DNA of 64,000 nt from Capronia americana (taxonomy: Eukaryota; Ascomycota; Eurotiomycetes; Chaetothyriales; Herpotrichiellaceae): positions 1,922,001-1,986,000 of the forward strand of contig JADWQD010000007.1 of the NCBI GenBank assembly GCA_016110215.1. Reading direction: 5' to 3'. The notes beneath the pieces are model-generated. The model did no database searches. It was not told the DNA's origin and was given only the letters and a program-made list of their open reading frames with translations. Below are positions 20,585 to 31,108 of this stretch, one piece after another. The stretch's first letter is position 1. The number at the start of each line of letters is the position of its first letter. The translations under genes were made by a program, and so were the position numbers.

Positions 20585-22411
20585 CTATAGCTTCATTCCC
20601 AGCGCCTTGTGCACCTTGAGACTCTGACGCATGCTGAGATCCAGCATGATCTCCTCACTTCCACCAGGGATCTTATAAGCCAGGGTATCGCGGTACAGCC
20701 GCTCAATCTTTCCGCCCTGACCACCTCTCGAGTAAGCCAGGCCACCGAAGACCTGAGCGGCCTCCTTCGTGCAGAACTCAAACGTCGTGGTAGCTTGAGC
20801 CTTGAGGCCGGCGATGGCACCGCCTAGTCTCAGCATGGACTCGGTTTCGCCCATGCGCTCACACTGGTAGATGATGTTCTCCAGCCAGTTGTAGCTTGCT
20901 TCGATTTGACGAGCCATGTGCGCTAGCTTCATGCGGATGACGGGGTGGTTGATCAGTTTCTGGCCGAACGTCTGCCGCTTCGACGCATACTTGACGCTCT
21001 CCTCGTAGCAGACGCGAGAGAAGCGCAGACATTGGATGATAATGCCAATCCGCTCGTGGTTGAAGTTGGTCATGATCACCTGGAATCCCTTGTTGACCTT
21101 GCCGAGCACGTTCTCCACTGGGACCTTGACATCCTCAAAGGTGATGTACGTAGTTCCGCTGCTCCAGACACCTTGGCAGTCCATCCGGCGCGTGCTGACG
21201 CCCTCGGTCCGCTCAATCAACAACAGGCTGATACCACCCATCCCGGGGCCGCCGGTCCTGACCGCGGTGGTGAAATAGTCGCACCAGATGCCGTTGGTGA
21301 TCCACTTCTTCTCCCCGTTTACGATGAAATGCTTGCCGTCTTCCGACAACTTCGCCTCGCAGGTTAGATTGGCGACGTCGGAGCCGGCATCGGGTTCCGT
21401 AATGGCCAAGCAGATTCTCTTGTCTCCAGAGAGAATATCCGGTAAGATGCGGTTGACGAGCTCCTTCTTGCCGTACTTGATAAGCGGCGGGCAACCAATT
21501 CCGAAACCTCCGAGCAGATTCCAAACGAGGCCGCCAGAGCCGGTCCGTGATAGTTCGTCCGTGAAGAGCATCTCATGGAAGAGATCCCATTTCTCCGGAG
21601 GTACGCTCTTGACCGTGTTCTTGACCAGATGCGTAGGGTATTTGACGCCCAGAAGACCGGCAAGGTAGCCCCGCTCGCCCAGCTGCTTGTAGATCTTATC
21701 GGGGACTTTCTTGCCTTCGTCCCATTCAGTCACGTAGGGTTCGAGCTCGCTCTCGACCCATTCTCGGACTTCGGCACGGAGGGCCGCGTGTGTTTCGTTG
21801 TAGTAAGGTGAGTGGTACTAGGCGGCGGGTTAGCTGGAAACGCACAGCCACGTGCTTATGCTTTACTTACACCCTGATACCAACTCGGGTCGCCGAACGG
21901 AATCAGAGAACCGAAAGGTTCCATTGCCTCCGCCTCTTCCGCGGCGGACGGACCGGGCGCAGGCGCAACAGTGCCAGGCTCTGCTTGAGGTTGTACCTTC
22001 TTCTCCTGCTGCTTTTCCACAGGAGGAGTGGCAGGAGGAGTGGGCGGCGCCTCGACCTTCTTGGTGTCTAACGATCCAACCTGCAGCTTCCCCTTGTACT
22101 TCTTGAGGATGCCTTCATTGTGGTATTTCCAGAACTGTTTCGAGGCGTCCTTGCCGGCCACACGTTGGAGGACTACACAGCGAGGTTAGAGACGGCCAAT
22201 GGGTCCCTAAGCGCAGGCCAGAACTCACTCTTCTTTCCACCTGCGATTTTGTTAGTATGCGTCATTCCGGAGCGTGCGGATCAATGCCAGGCATACCTGG
22301 ATGCTCGTCTTGAAACTTGGTCAAGTCGTAGACGTCCTCGTCGACGATGATGTAGAGATTATCTGCTTTGTTGTGAGATGCCACGTCGGCGGCCGAAAGC
22401 CTTTTGGACAT
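20585..22411 (-). CDS. Cytochrome b5 - acyl-CoA dehydrogenase fusion
   Basis: Four exons: 22297-22411, 22229-22240, 21871-22172 and 20585-21817; introns 56, 56 and 53 bp; 553 residues. The N-terminal heme-binding cytochrome b5 domain starts MSKRLSAADVASHNK and includes the axial-His motif DEHPGGKK, assembled across the 12-nt second exon; the second heme His region follows. A Pro/Glu-rich linker (about 90-130) leads to a full acyl-CoA dehydrogenase: FAD/substrate motifs LAITEPDAGSDVANL and KKWITNG, helix RQTFGQKLINHPVIR, the AAQVFGGLAYSRGG motif, and the C-terminal YRDTLAYKIPGGSEEIML. The family oxidises acyl-CoA at C2-C3 in fatty-acid or branched-chain catabolism; fungi often carry this b5-fused type. 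No clear mitochondrial presequence and no PTS1 (ends GMKL). Confidence 0.93.
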
Positions 22412-23021
22412 TTTGATCACTGGAGTAGAGAAGTCTAAGGACAAATGGCAGGTGCGTAGTGGTCGAGTAGCACAAGCCAGACAGCCAGAAGCGAATAGTA
22501 ATGGAGGCAAGAGAACAGACCTGATGTGGGTGTTGTAGAAGTACCAAAGCAAGAGGAAAGTGAAAGGAATGCAGCGTCGCACGTCGCAACTCCGGCGTCA
22601 AACCTCAGATTGACATGCCTTTCACATGCCATGCACATACATAGTAACTGTGTAATCTCGGGTCACGCTTCTGCCCCGGAACGAGAAGAAACTGGAGACT
22701 CCGGACGCTCGATGACGCCTGGCCCAATGAGCAAACTCGTAATGCTGGCTTTGTTATTCGTTGTCGATGGTCAGATGATGTTCCTGACGATTTAGACAAA
22801 TGCCACGTTGAAACGAGCCTCGGCATCTCCTTACGGTCCCCATCAGCCAGCCACTCCAGCTGTCAATACCATCACATGCAAACCGCGAAGATCCAGCTCG
22901 GAATCGAGGGAGCACGTGCTTGCCACGGTTCTTTTTCTCGCGACCCTTCATCTACTGTGTACAGTCGGTGCCTAACTACTCGGAGTGTGCTTCTTCCTGC
23001 CTCAATTGACAGAAGCCGACC
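22412..23021. other. Intergenic, nothing recognised
   Basis: 610 bp between the acyl-CoA dehydrogenase start and the Ral2-like stop, both genes on the minus strand. It holds the dehydrogenase promoter; no gene seen. Confidence 0.6.
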
Positions 23022-26000
23022 CTATTCACCGCCCGTATTCGCCCTCTCCCTCAACCGTCGCCCTTCCATCAACCCTCTCAACCCTCGTTTCTGCAGCCCG
23101 ATCACTGAGCTCAGATCTCCAGTCCAGATCTCCCGCGACTCTCTTTCCCCCTTTCCGCTCGGATCGCCGTTTTCATTCAGCCCCGAAGCCTCGGTGTCTG
23201 TGTGCGACATATCAGTTGATGTGGAAGCCGATGTCGCCGTCGACGACGAGTCCATTGAACTTGTCTTGCCATGGCCTCTCTTCCTGCTGGCTTCTTCGTA
23301 GTTTGTGGCAAGTTTCAGTCCGGCAGTTTGTTTGGATAGTGAGTCTCCTATTGTTGTCGCCTCACTTTCCCGCCGACCCATATTTGCCAACGCACCGCCT
23401 GCGGTGCCTTGAAGGCCTCGACCGCCCCCTGCCGCCATGGCCGCCGCATTGAATACTGCTGCTGAGTTGCGCCCATCCAGGACCTCGTGCAACCGCTCGA
23501 CCGTTGCTTCCAGAAGTCCATCGATCTGGTAAGGTCTTGCCATTTGCAACAGTGAGCACAATGTATGCGGTGTACACATCGGCGACCCGGCCGGGGGTAA
23601 CGAAGATGTATACAGAAAATGCAGTAGTAAGTGAATCGTTGGAGCCATATGAGGTAGGTACAATGACCTCGGACGACCCGAAGGTGGTACATTCGTGGTA
23701 TTGGGCAGCTCCGTAAGCGTTCTGGTTGTGGATCGACTCAATGAGCGCTGCGGATCCAGGATTCCATCGCCCGTGGACGCTGAGGTGGACAAGCCGTTCG
23801 CTACAGCCGGAGTGATCGTCAGAGAAGAGTTGCGACTCTGTTGCGACCGAATGCTGGGCCGTAGAGTTGTTCCGTCAGACAGACTGGCGGTGTCGTGGGT
23901 GGTTGCCGACTCGACCAGGAGCTGATTGAAGAATGGCCCCCACCGTCTTGAAAGAAGGTAGGAGTTGCACGGAATCTTCTCGCCGCCCAGCGCCACAATC
24001 TCCATGTCAGAAAGTTCCGCTAACGCCAACGCTGCCTGACCCAATTGCTCAGCGGTATTGTTGAACGGTCGACCTCCAGCGGCCAGACTCGGCATACCTG
24101 TTTGCATGGATGGTGGAATCGCCGGAGCTGACACGGATACATAGCCTGAAGTAGAAGCCTCTCTTCTCGGATTGTCGTAGAGGCCGAAGGCTTCCAACTC
24201 GACCATGCAGACATGGCTGAAATTGATCCTTCGATGATTGTAGTCGTCAACAAGACTCCGCTTCCGATGCCCCAGAATGACGAATGTATTCCTTCGGTTC
24301 CACAGAACGCCCCGGTTCCAGCTGCCTTGAGAGAAGATGGACCCGTGGGTGTCAATGCGCGCCCAGGTCAGGGTCTTCAGATCAAGCGCCCATAATGCAT
24401 ACTCGTGCTTGGAAGATGTCAAATAAGTCCCGCTTACCACGAAATGGCCATCAATGATGCCTCCGTTTGGAAACCGCAGTCCAGGCGGAGAAACCGAGCC
24501 AGTCATAGGCTTCTCGATCATCGACCCATCGGATAACCTGATCTGCAACTCCAGCTTGACATCTAAGAAGTTGTAGTTGGAATATATAAGCATGGATGTC
24601 CCGGGTCGCGAACTTGCTCTCTGCACCTGTGAGTCGCTCAACGGTACACCGCGTCCGATCAATTCGGCCGACAGTCCTGTCAGGGGCGATACCATGCTTT
24701 TGTACGCGCCACATTTGCGATCCCATGCAGTTGTATTCGTCCACTTCAGATTCCGCAGGTTGAAGACGCTTATTTGTTCAATGTAGTTGTTGCTGTCATC
24801 CTGGCCACCAACCACAACCATTTCCGCACCTCCAGTACCATCTAACTGTACGCCCAGCGTACCAGAATGAGGATCTGCGGAGGGGGGATTGTGCAGGATG
24901 GCCGAGAGCGGAGCGTTAGCGGAGGTGAATGTGGCTGAGGATGGCAGAATGGCTGCACAGTGGGCGTATCTCCCTTGAGGCTTTTCAGATGTGGATATCA
25001 GCGTCCACTTCTTTGTCGGCACATCAAAGACATGAATGTCAGACATGACCGCGACCTCTGATTGCCCCTCGGCAGCTGACTTTGCACCTTGACCGTTGAC
25101 GCCATTTCTGGGTGGTGCCTTAGGGGCCATGCCACCGTAGCACACCAACTTCGAATCTCCAAGAGCGCAGACGCTGTGGAAGTATCGAGGTGGCGGTATA
25201 TCCCCGAGCGCGTCGACCCGGGTCCAATGTCGGCGGATGAGGTCTAGTTCATACAGGTCTGAAGTCAACTGCGGTTTCGTCCTTGAGTGGATGCGCCCCC
25301 CAAAGACGTACAGTTTGTCGCCCAAGATCGTCGTGGCTGCTCCCACCAACGCATGAGGTTCATCACCTGTGGTCCTATGCACATTGCAAACCAGCCCTGA
25401 CAAATTAGTAGGGGCAGTACTTTGCTGAGGGCCGGACGAAGGTATGCCAATACTCCCTCCAACCGCATTGAGAGGCTGATTCCCCGGCGCGCCCTCATTA
25501 CTTGCCTCTGAAGCAACGAGGCTTACCTGGCTGTTGTTCATTTCTATCTGCGGAAGCGGTGTAGATTTCTTCTCGTTGTGTGGCGGCTTTGGTGTGACAA
25601 GACTATCAGCTTCATCCGAGTGTCTCGATCCCTCGGAACAGCTCTTTAAAGTGGGTGTTGTTGGTGAGGAATTAGTCGGTCGGACCGTCCGTAAGTCGGA
25701 CACCGAGGCGACAGTGCGCAATTCTCTGGCAACTGGTGGCTGCGCAAAATCCGGGATGATTATGGGTACATATCGTGGCAACCGTGCTGAGATCGGAGAC
25801 TTCGTGGCCGGGGTTGGCACATAATCATGAACAGGTAACTTCGTTAATCGGTACTTTGAGACGTCGATCGGTATATGTCGGGGCTTGAGGGTGCTAGCTG
25901 TACTCTCGGCTATTAAGGAAAGTGAAGAAGGGTCGTGCCAGTTCGAGAAGACGCTGGGGGTAGTCGACGTCGAATCGCTGCCAGTGGTCGAGGGCGGAGT

Positions 26001-26120
26001 CGGCGGCCAATTGTGCTCTTCCGGCGATGGCGGGTCAAGATGTGAAGTCAAGAACCGCTTGCTGTACGTCCACGGTATGGAGCCTTGCCTCCCAGCACTT
26101 TTGCGTCGGAACCTAGCCAT
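23022..26120 (-). CDS. ral2: Ral2-like Kelch-repeat and BTB protein
   Basis: 1032 residues from the ATG at 26120 (MARFRRKSAGRQGS). The frame is open for 94 more codons upstream, but that part is compositionally unlike coding sequence. Layout: a Ser/Pro/Thr-rich disordered N-terminus; a Kelch beta-propeller from about residue 255, with blades visible as KLYVFGGR, PPPRYFHSVCALGDSKLVCYGGM, GRYAHCAAILPSS, EMVVVGGQDDSNNYIEQISV and NGGIIDGHFVVSG; then a BTB/POZ-like region around 705-885 (SDMEIVALGGEKIPCNSYLL and HLLLHFLYTSSLP), split by a Ser/Thr-rich insert. Fission yeast Ral2 has this Kelch plus BTB layout and acts with Ras1 in mating and cell shape, so a role in Ras signalling or polarity is the likely job. 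The tail is low-complexity Ser/Thr and basic residues. Confidence 0.85.
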   Translation of the reverse strand: MARFRRKSAGRQGSIPWTYSKRFLTSHLDPPSPEEHNWPPTPPSTTGSDSTSTTPSVFSNWHDPSSLSLIAESTASTLKPRHIPIDVSKYRLTKLPVHDYVPTPATKSPISARLPRYVPIIIPDFAQPPVARELRTVASVSDLRTVRPTNSSPTTPTLKSCSEGSRHSDEADSLVTPKPPHNEKKSTPLPQIEMNNSQVSLVASEASNEGAPGNQPLNAVGGSIGIPSSGPQQSTAPTNLSGLVCNVHRTTGDEPHALVGAATTILGDKLYVFGGRIHSRTKPQLTSDLYELDLIRRHWTRVDALGDIPPPRYFHSVCALGDSKLVCYGGMAPKAPPRNGVNGQGAKSAAEGQSEVAVMSDIHVFDVPTKKWTLISTSEKPQGRYAHCAAILPSSATFTSANAPLSAILHNPPSADPHSGTLGVQLDGTGGAEMVVVGGQDDSNNYIEQISVFNLRNLKWTNTTAWDRKCGAYKSMVSPLTGLSAELIGRGVPLSDSQVQRASSRPGTSMLIYSNYNFLDVKLELQIRLSDGSMIEKPMTGSVSPPGLRFPNGGIIDGHFVVSGTYLTSSKHEYALWALDLKTLTWARIDTHGSIFSQGSWNRGVLWNRRNTFVILGHRKRSLVDDYNHRRINFSHVCMVELEAFGLYDNPRREASTSGYVSVSAPAIPPSMQTGMPSLAAGGRPFNNTAEQLGQAALALAELSDMEIVALGGEKIPCNSYLLSRRWGPFFNQLLVESATTHDTASLSDGTTLRPSIRSQQSRNSSLTITPAVANGLSTSASTGDGILDPQRSLSRSTTRTLTELPNTTNVPPSGRPRSLYLPHMAPTIHLLLHFLYTSSLPPAGSPMCTPHTLCSLLQMARPYQIDGLLEATVERLHEVLDGRNSAAVFNAAAMAAGGGRGLQGTAGGALANMGRRESEATTIGDSLSKQTAGLKLATNYEEASRKRGHGKTSSMDSSSTATSASTSTDMSHTDTEASGLNENGDPSGKGERESREIWTGDLSSVIGLQKRGLRGLMEGRRLRERANTGGE

Positions 26121-27147
26121 TCTCGTCAACTCGGTTCCAAGGCAGACGTGGGAGATAAACGAATGATAACGACTGTGACAATTGCAGAAGCTGCCGACGA
26201 ACAAACGAGGGGTACAAAACGACAGTGCGTGCAAAGTAGCATGATTGCATGGTCCCTCCTTTCGAATCCTGTAGCAAGGATGTAGAGGGGATGAACACGA
26301 GTTCGCTCGCCCGCGCCGAACGGTCAAACAGTTAAGATCAGAATCGGGTACGGAAAGCGTCGTCAAGCGCCAATGCAAGCTGGGTGCTATCGAGAAAGTC
26401 ACTTACCGAGAGGACAAAGAAGTTGTCTCGGGATGTCGCTGTTTTCGTGAAGGGTTGTCCTTTTCCGTGTCACTTCAGCCGACGTCAAAAGAAAGGGGGG
26501 CGCTCGAAGAAATCTGTCGGGCGGAACGCGAGAACAGCTGATCGAGCACAGAGCGTCCCGCACCGGTCTCTCGAGCCTGATTTGAGCGGAAATGAAATAA
26601 AAGCCTGTACAACTGGGTAGAAGAGGATTCTGATATGGGATATGGGATTGTGTAGCGAGGATTGTGCCTCGAAGGCCTAGATGACCTGCGATCTCAGCAT
26701 GGGGGCGGCGGTGGAGGCGGCAAATGCCAAGCCGGCTTCTAGCACGCGTTTAATGCGCCGTCAGCCAATGACACGCACAAGTCTTCTGCTTCCTTTTTCG
26801 AAGTCAGCTCCCTCTGAGACCAGGGTCAAGGGTTGTAGAGCTGCTGTCGCTGTCGCTGTCGCTTCCGTGAGATCTGGCAGCACATGACGCAGGAGGCGAT
26901 CTGTGGCGTATACACGACGACCCTATTTCAATGGTAACGGAAGCCCGCGATGCAAGCGCCGAGGATCGCAACATACGCGCTGTGCAATATCACGTACTTC
27001 ATGACCAGTCGCGTGTCTCAAGAGAAGTGAATTTGATTCGGAATAAGCTAATTTCCATGGTATCTCGACGCGCTAGCTACCTAGTTGGAATGAGTTCCAT
27101 GTTCTGGAAACCTAAGCCGAGGGTTTCCACAGTCCCGCCGCTGTCAT
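26121..27147. other. Intergenic, nothing recognised
   Basis: About 1 kb holding the 5' flank of the Ral2-like gene and the 3' flank of the peroxiredoxin gene. No supported gene. Confidence 0.55.
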
Positions 27148-27893
27148 TCAAGCAGCGCTGGTCTTGTCCTTGGGCAAGGGTGTCGTGCGCAGGTACGGCT
27201 TGATGATCTTCATCTCCGGGAAGATCTCCTTTGCCTGCTCGGTCTTGACGCTGGGGTGGACAATCACGTCATCGCCAGGAACCCAGTTAATGGGAGTGGT
27301 GACCTTGTGCTTATCGCCAGTCTGCAGAGAGTCGACGATTCGGAGCACTTCAGCCGTATTGCGGCCAGTTGAAGCAGGGTAGGAGAGGATAGTGCGGATA
27401 GTCTTCTTGGGGTCGATGACGAACACAGATCGGATGGTGAACGCAATGCCCTTCTCGTCAACATTGGTGGCATCCTGCTGGTCCAGCATATCGTAGAGCA
27501 GCGCCACTTGTCTCTGCTTGTCGCCAATTATCGGGAATTGTAAATCGCTGCCGCTAATTTCGTTGATGTCCTGAATCCACTGTCCATGGCTGTCGATGGT
27601 GTTGGCTGAAAGACCGATCAGCTTGACGCCTCTTCTTGTGAACTCGGGTTCTAATTTGGCAAATGCGCCCAGCTCGGTGGTGCAGACGGGGGTGAAATCT
27701 TCTGGGTGAGAGAACAGGACGACCCAGTTGTTGCCGATGAACTCGTGGAAGTCGATAGGGCCTTTGGTGGTCTCGGCTTTGAAGTTGGGGGCAATGGAAC
27801 CCAAGCGCAGACTAGATATGGCAACTGTCAGTAATGAGGGCCGAGGAGCACTGTGGAAACCACTTACGGTTCAGGACGACCAGTAGAACTCAT
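27148..27893 (-). CDS. 1-Cys peroxiredoxin (Prx6 type)
   Basis: 229 residues in two exons (27868-27893 and 27148-27811, 56-bp intron with GTAAGT donor, interrupting the Pro codon after MSSTGRPE). The peroxidatic Cys sits in HPEDFTPVCTTELGAFAK at about residue 52, with the conserved Pro and Thr of the active site. I see no other Cys in the protein, so it is a true 1-Cys enzyme. The C-terminal extension with TPINWVPGDDVIVHPSV is typical of the Prx6 subfamily. It reduces hydroperoxides using an external thiol. The N-terminus is short, without an obvious mitochondrial presequence, so cytosolic or nuclear location is more likely than for yeast Prx1. Confidence 0.95.
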
Positions 27894-28732
27894 TTTGACT
27901 GTTTTGTTGTGTGGAATCCTGATCTGGGAGAAGAGTTATCCTGTGCGGAGCGGAGTAGGGAAACAATCAAGGTTCTAGAGCGGCGACAGAGCGTGATTAT
28001 ATAGGTGGTCTGTTCAAGTGTCAGTCGCAAAAAAGAAGTCCGGCGAAGAAACCTGGGCTCATATGGCGACGACAAATCTTTTTTCGATCATACAACACTC
28101 GAGCCCTTGGGCGGCCAGATCCCTGCACCCAGTGAGGGGCAGGAACCAGCCAAAGGTGCCCCTCATGATGCATGCAACAGCTCTTATGGCATCAGCAGTA
28201 GCAAGAGCCCGCCGTGGGAGGAGTCTTAGATGCAGGAGCAAGTCAGCGATGGGAGGAATGGTTCCACCCAGACCTCAGTTCGGACAATCAGCGATATCCC
28301 TGAGCACGCAATCCGAGCTGCGCTATTCCCATTCGATCGCAGCGGCTCGGCGTCTTCAGCCTTGGAATTCACGTGGAAGGCTGCCTCGAGTCGAGTGGAT
28401 ATTATCAGCCCATTATCAGGCTCTATGCTCTCCGTACTCCGTACCTCGTAGAATGATCACCTTGGAAGACAGCTTCGCCCTATAACCCGGCTCGGAAGAC
28501 CGGTCGTTGTCGCTTACTCGATCAGGTCTGCGCGCATTCACCCGATCAAGGCTGTCAGCAAATGCGTTGAATCGAGCAGATATCGACGTCATCCCGATAA
28601 ATCACCGGGCGCGCCTTGTATGTTTCCCCGGATCTCGACAAGTCTAGACCAGGCATATATACTGGCCAAGCACCACCAAGACCGATCCCTCCTCCGTTGT
28701 CAGCAACGACATAGTACTCATTGAGACCGGCG
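27894..28732. promoter_or_regulatory. Divergent intergenic region, peroxiredoxin / ankyrin
   Basis: 839 bp between two divergent starts. It must contain both promoters. I see no site I would name. Confidence 0.5.
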
Positions 28733-29393
28733 ATGGATTCCGCTCCGCCTGTCGGGACAGGTGTCCCACAATCAGCAGACGAACTCCCGCCTGAGGCAAT
28801 CGCTCTAGCCGGGAGATTCTTTGACGCGGCCAGGTCGGGTCAGACAGAGATCTTTGAGCAGGCTCTGCCGCGTGGGCTGCCTGCAAACCTGACGAACGAC
28901 AAAGGCGACACGCTGGTGAGTCCTCAGCCCTGCGGCGGTAACGCGCGGCATTGGCTCTCTTCATCCTGTCATAGTCGGGACTTCCCCAGACTGGGAGGCG
29001 ACTCTTCTGACAAGTGGTGTGACTAATCCGCTCAGCTTATGCTTGCTTCTTACCACGGCCACGCGCCCTTGGCCTCACTCTTGGTCAAGCATGGCGCAGA
29101 CCCCAATCGGTTGAACGACAAGGGCCAGTCGATCCTGGCAGGCGTCGTATTCAAGAACGAGCCGGAAGTCGTCGATATTCTGTTGGATGCCGGAGCCGAT
29201 CCCGAGATTGGGCAGCCGACCGCACTTGATGCCACGAGAGTACGTACGCACAACGGACACCTCACAGGCCATCGACACTGACATACTAACTCGGATACAG
29301 GTCTTCAGGCAGGAAGCATATGAGCAGAGATTCCAAGAGCAGATCAAGAAACTGAAGGCTGCAAACACGACGGCCATTAATGGCAGTTCATGA
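28733..29393 (+). CDS. Small ankyrin-repeat protein
   Basis: Three exons: 28733-28915, 29036-29239 and 29301-29393; introns 120 and 61 bp, with branch-like CTAAT and TACTAAC; 159 residues. After a short acidic N-terminus (PPEAIALAGRFFDAARSGQT) come about two to three ankyrin repeats: NDKGDTLLMLASYHGHAPLA joined across intron 1, then LLVKHGADPNRLNDKGQSIL and VVDILLDAGADPEIG. A helical tail (EAYEQRFQEQIKKLKA) follows. Similar small cytosolic ankyrin proteins exist in yeast and moulds, usually of unknown function and acting as protein-binding modules. Confidence 0.88.
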
Positions 29394-31108
29394 CAGTAAT
29401 TGGAAAATTTGTCTGGCTAAACCATGATTGTACAATAGAACATTCAAGAAATCATCGACCTTTTGTGTAGAATCTAACTGAGACATTGAAGCTTCTTGCT
29501 GTCTCGAAACGCCTCCAACACCTTGCTAAAGCTCATGCCAATATATCGTGCCAACGTTTCATGCCGGATCAAAGTCTATTGATACGCGTGGCCAGGTTCG
29601 TTCGTCCTCCTTGATTGTTGCAAGACCTTCTGTGAGGGGACTTTGACAGTTGACGGTGGTGGCGGCGGCCGGGGGTGGCAACCTTCACACCATTGGTATT
29701 TTCGGTTCTGGATCATGTGCATTTGATGGCACCACTCTGCAACTGGGGACGTCGGTTGGAGCGAGGTCGCTGAGGATGTTCGTGACGAAGTGGTAGATGG
29801 TGGTGTTGATTTGGGCCGCTCAGCTGTCTTCTCGAGTGCGCGTTCGTACTCGGCATGGTGCCGTTTCGAGGTCCTGAGGTGAGGCATGTCGGTCTGGCTT
29901 GGAAGTCGGACTCGATTTGTGAGAGTACTCCGCTGAAGACAGAGAATTTGTAGTCAGGGATTTCTCTGAGTAAAATATGTCGGCTCGAATATGACAAGGC
30001 TCGTACAGGTGGCACGAATGACGTGTGTCGTCTGAGGTGGGATGCGCTGATTAAGTCAATTGTGCGGGATGTCTTTGAAATTTTGCATAAAGCCGGCCGT
30101 TCCGGTGACCAGGAAGAAGTTGGACACAGCGTGGAAAGAAAAACCTGGGGGGCGTATGCTGAGGAATGACAAAGTGTGAAAGGGTAGTTAATGGTGGTAG
30201 GACAATGTGAGAGACGTTCGATCGATCGAGCGAGAGATACTACAGTTGTGGATTCAAGATAACAACAAGAGACAAAATAGAGAAGTGATCAGCATCCCCA
30301 TGGAGAGGAATGAGGTATACATACCCATCCCCTGCTGCGGTTCAGGCACTGCGTACGTGTTGCTCACCATGGCGGTGGATACATAGCTGCAATGCAAGGT
30401 GAAACGTGCGCTGCGTTGGCGAGAAAGGTGGGCATCTGAATCGTTGGAAATGGCCAAAAGACCAGCACTTCATGCACATGTTCTGCACACAGTGCCAAAT
30501 CAGACCCAAGGCATTGGCTGATGGTAGCCACCCGCCTGTGTCGTCCTGAATCGGCCGGTGCTCTCAGCTGAAAAAGTCGAACGCCACCGTCAATGCTTGA
30601 TTGAGCCACAGCCGTTGAGAAGCAGCTTAAGCGGTCTCGGATGCAACAAGATTTGGATCGAAGACATATGAACGGGTACGAGCTACTTCATAAAAGGGGG
30701 TTGAGTTCCGGGCCGCTGAGATGAAAAGAATTTTCACGTGAGGCTGGGGGCTCGCTGCATGATCGAAAACGGCCAGCACATGCGATTCGAGTCTCTTCCC
30801 GATGTCACCCTTTAAGGGCACTGCCTCCCCCTCCCCTCCCCCTTTCGGCCGCCGACAAATACCCAGTATCGTGAGTTCTAACTAGAAAGAATCTTCTCCC
30901 TATTTTTGGGTCGCCCAAGCGATGTCTAAGAGTACCCAATATCAACCGTCTCCGTGGATGTTGGCGTGCTGGTATTCTCCGCGTCACATGTGAAGGTTCC
31001 TACAGTAACTCCACACTGTCTGCTGTGTACTTGCAACAAAATCTTGGCGCGACCATGTGCATTTCATGCTGATGGCGTCTGCTGTGTTATCGACAGGATT
31101 GGACCATC
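29394..31108. other. Intergenic with one weak minus-strand ORF
   Basis: Mostly without gene signal. A minus-strand frame at 29576-29887 starts with ATG and gives 103 residues with a Ser/Thr-rich first half and a Cys/Trp motif (EWCHQMHM, then YQWCEGCHP). It could be a small real gene or an exon, but I recognise no family and see no splice partner; I give it about 0.3. The remainder up to 31108 holds nothing else supportable. Confidence 0.4.
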
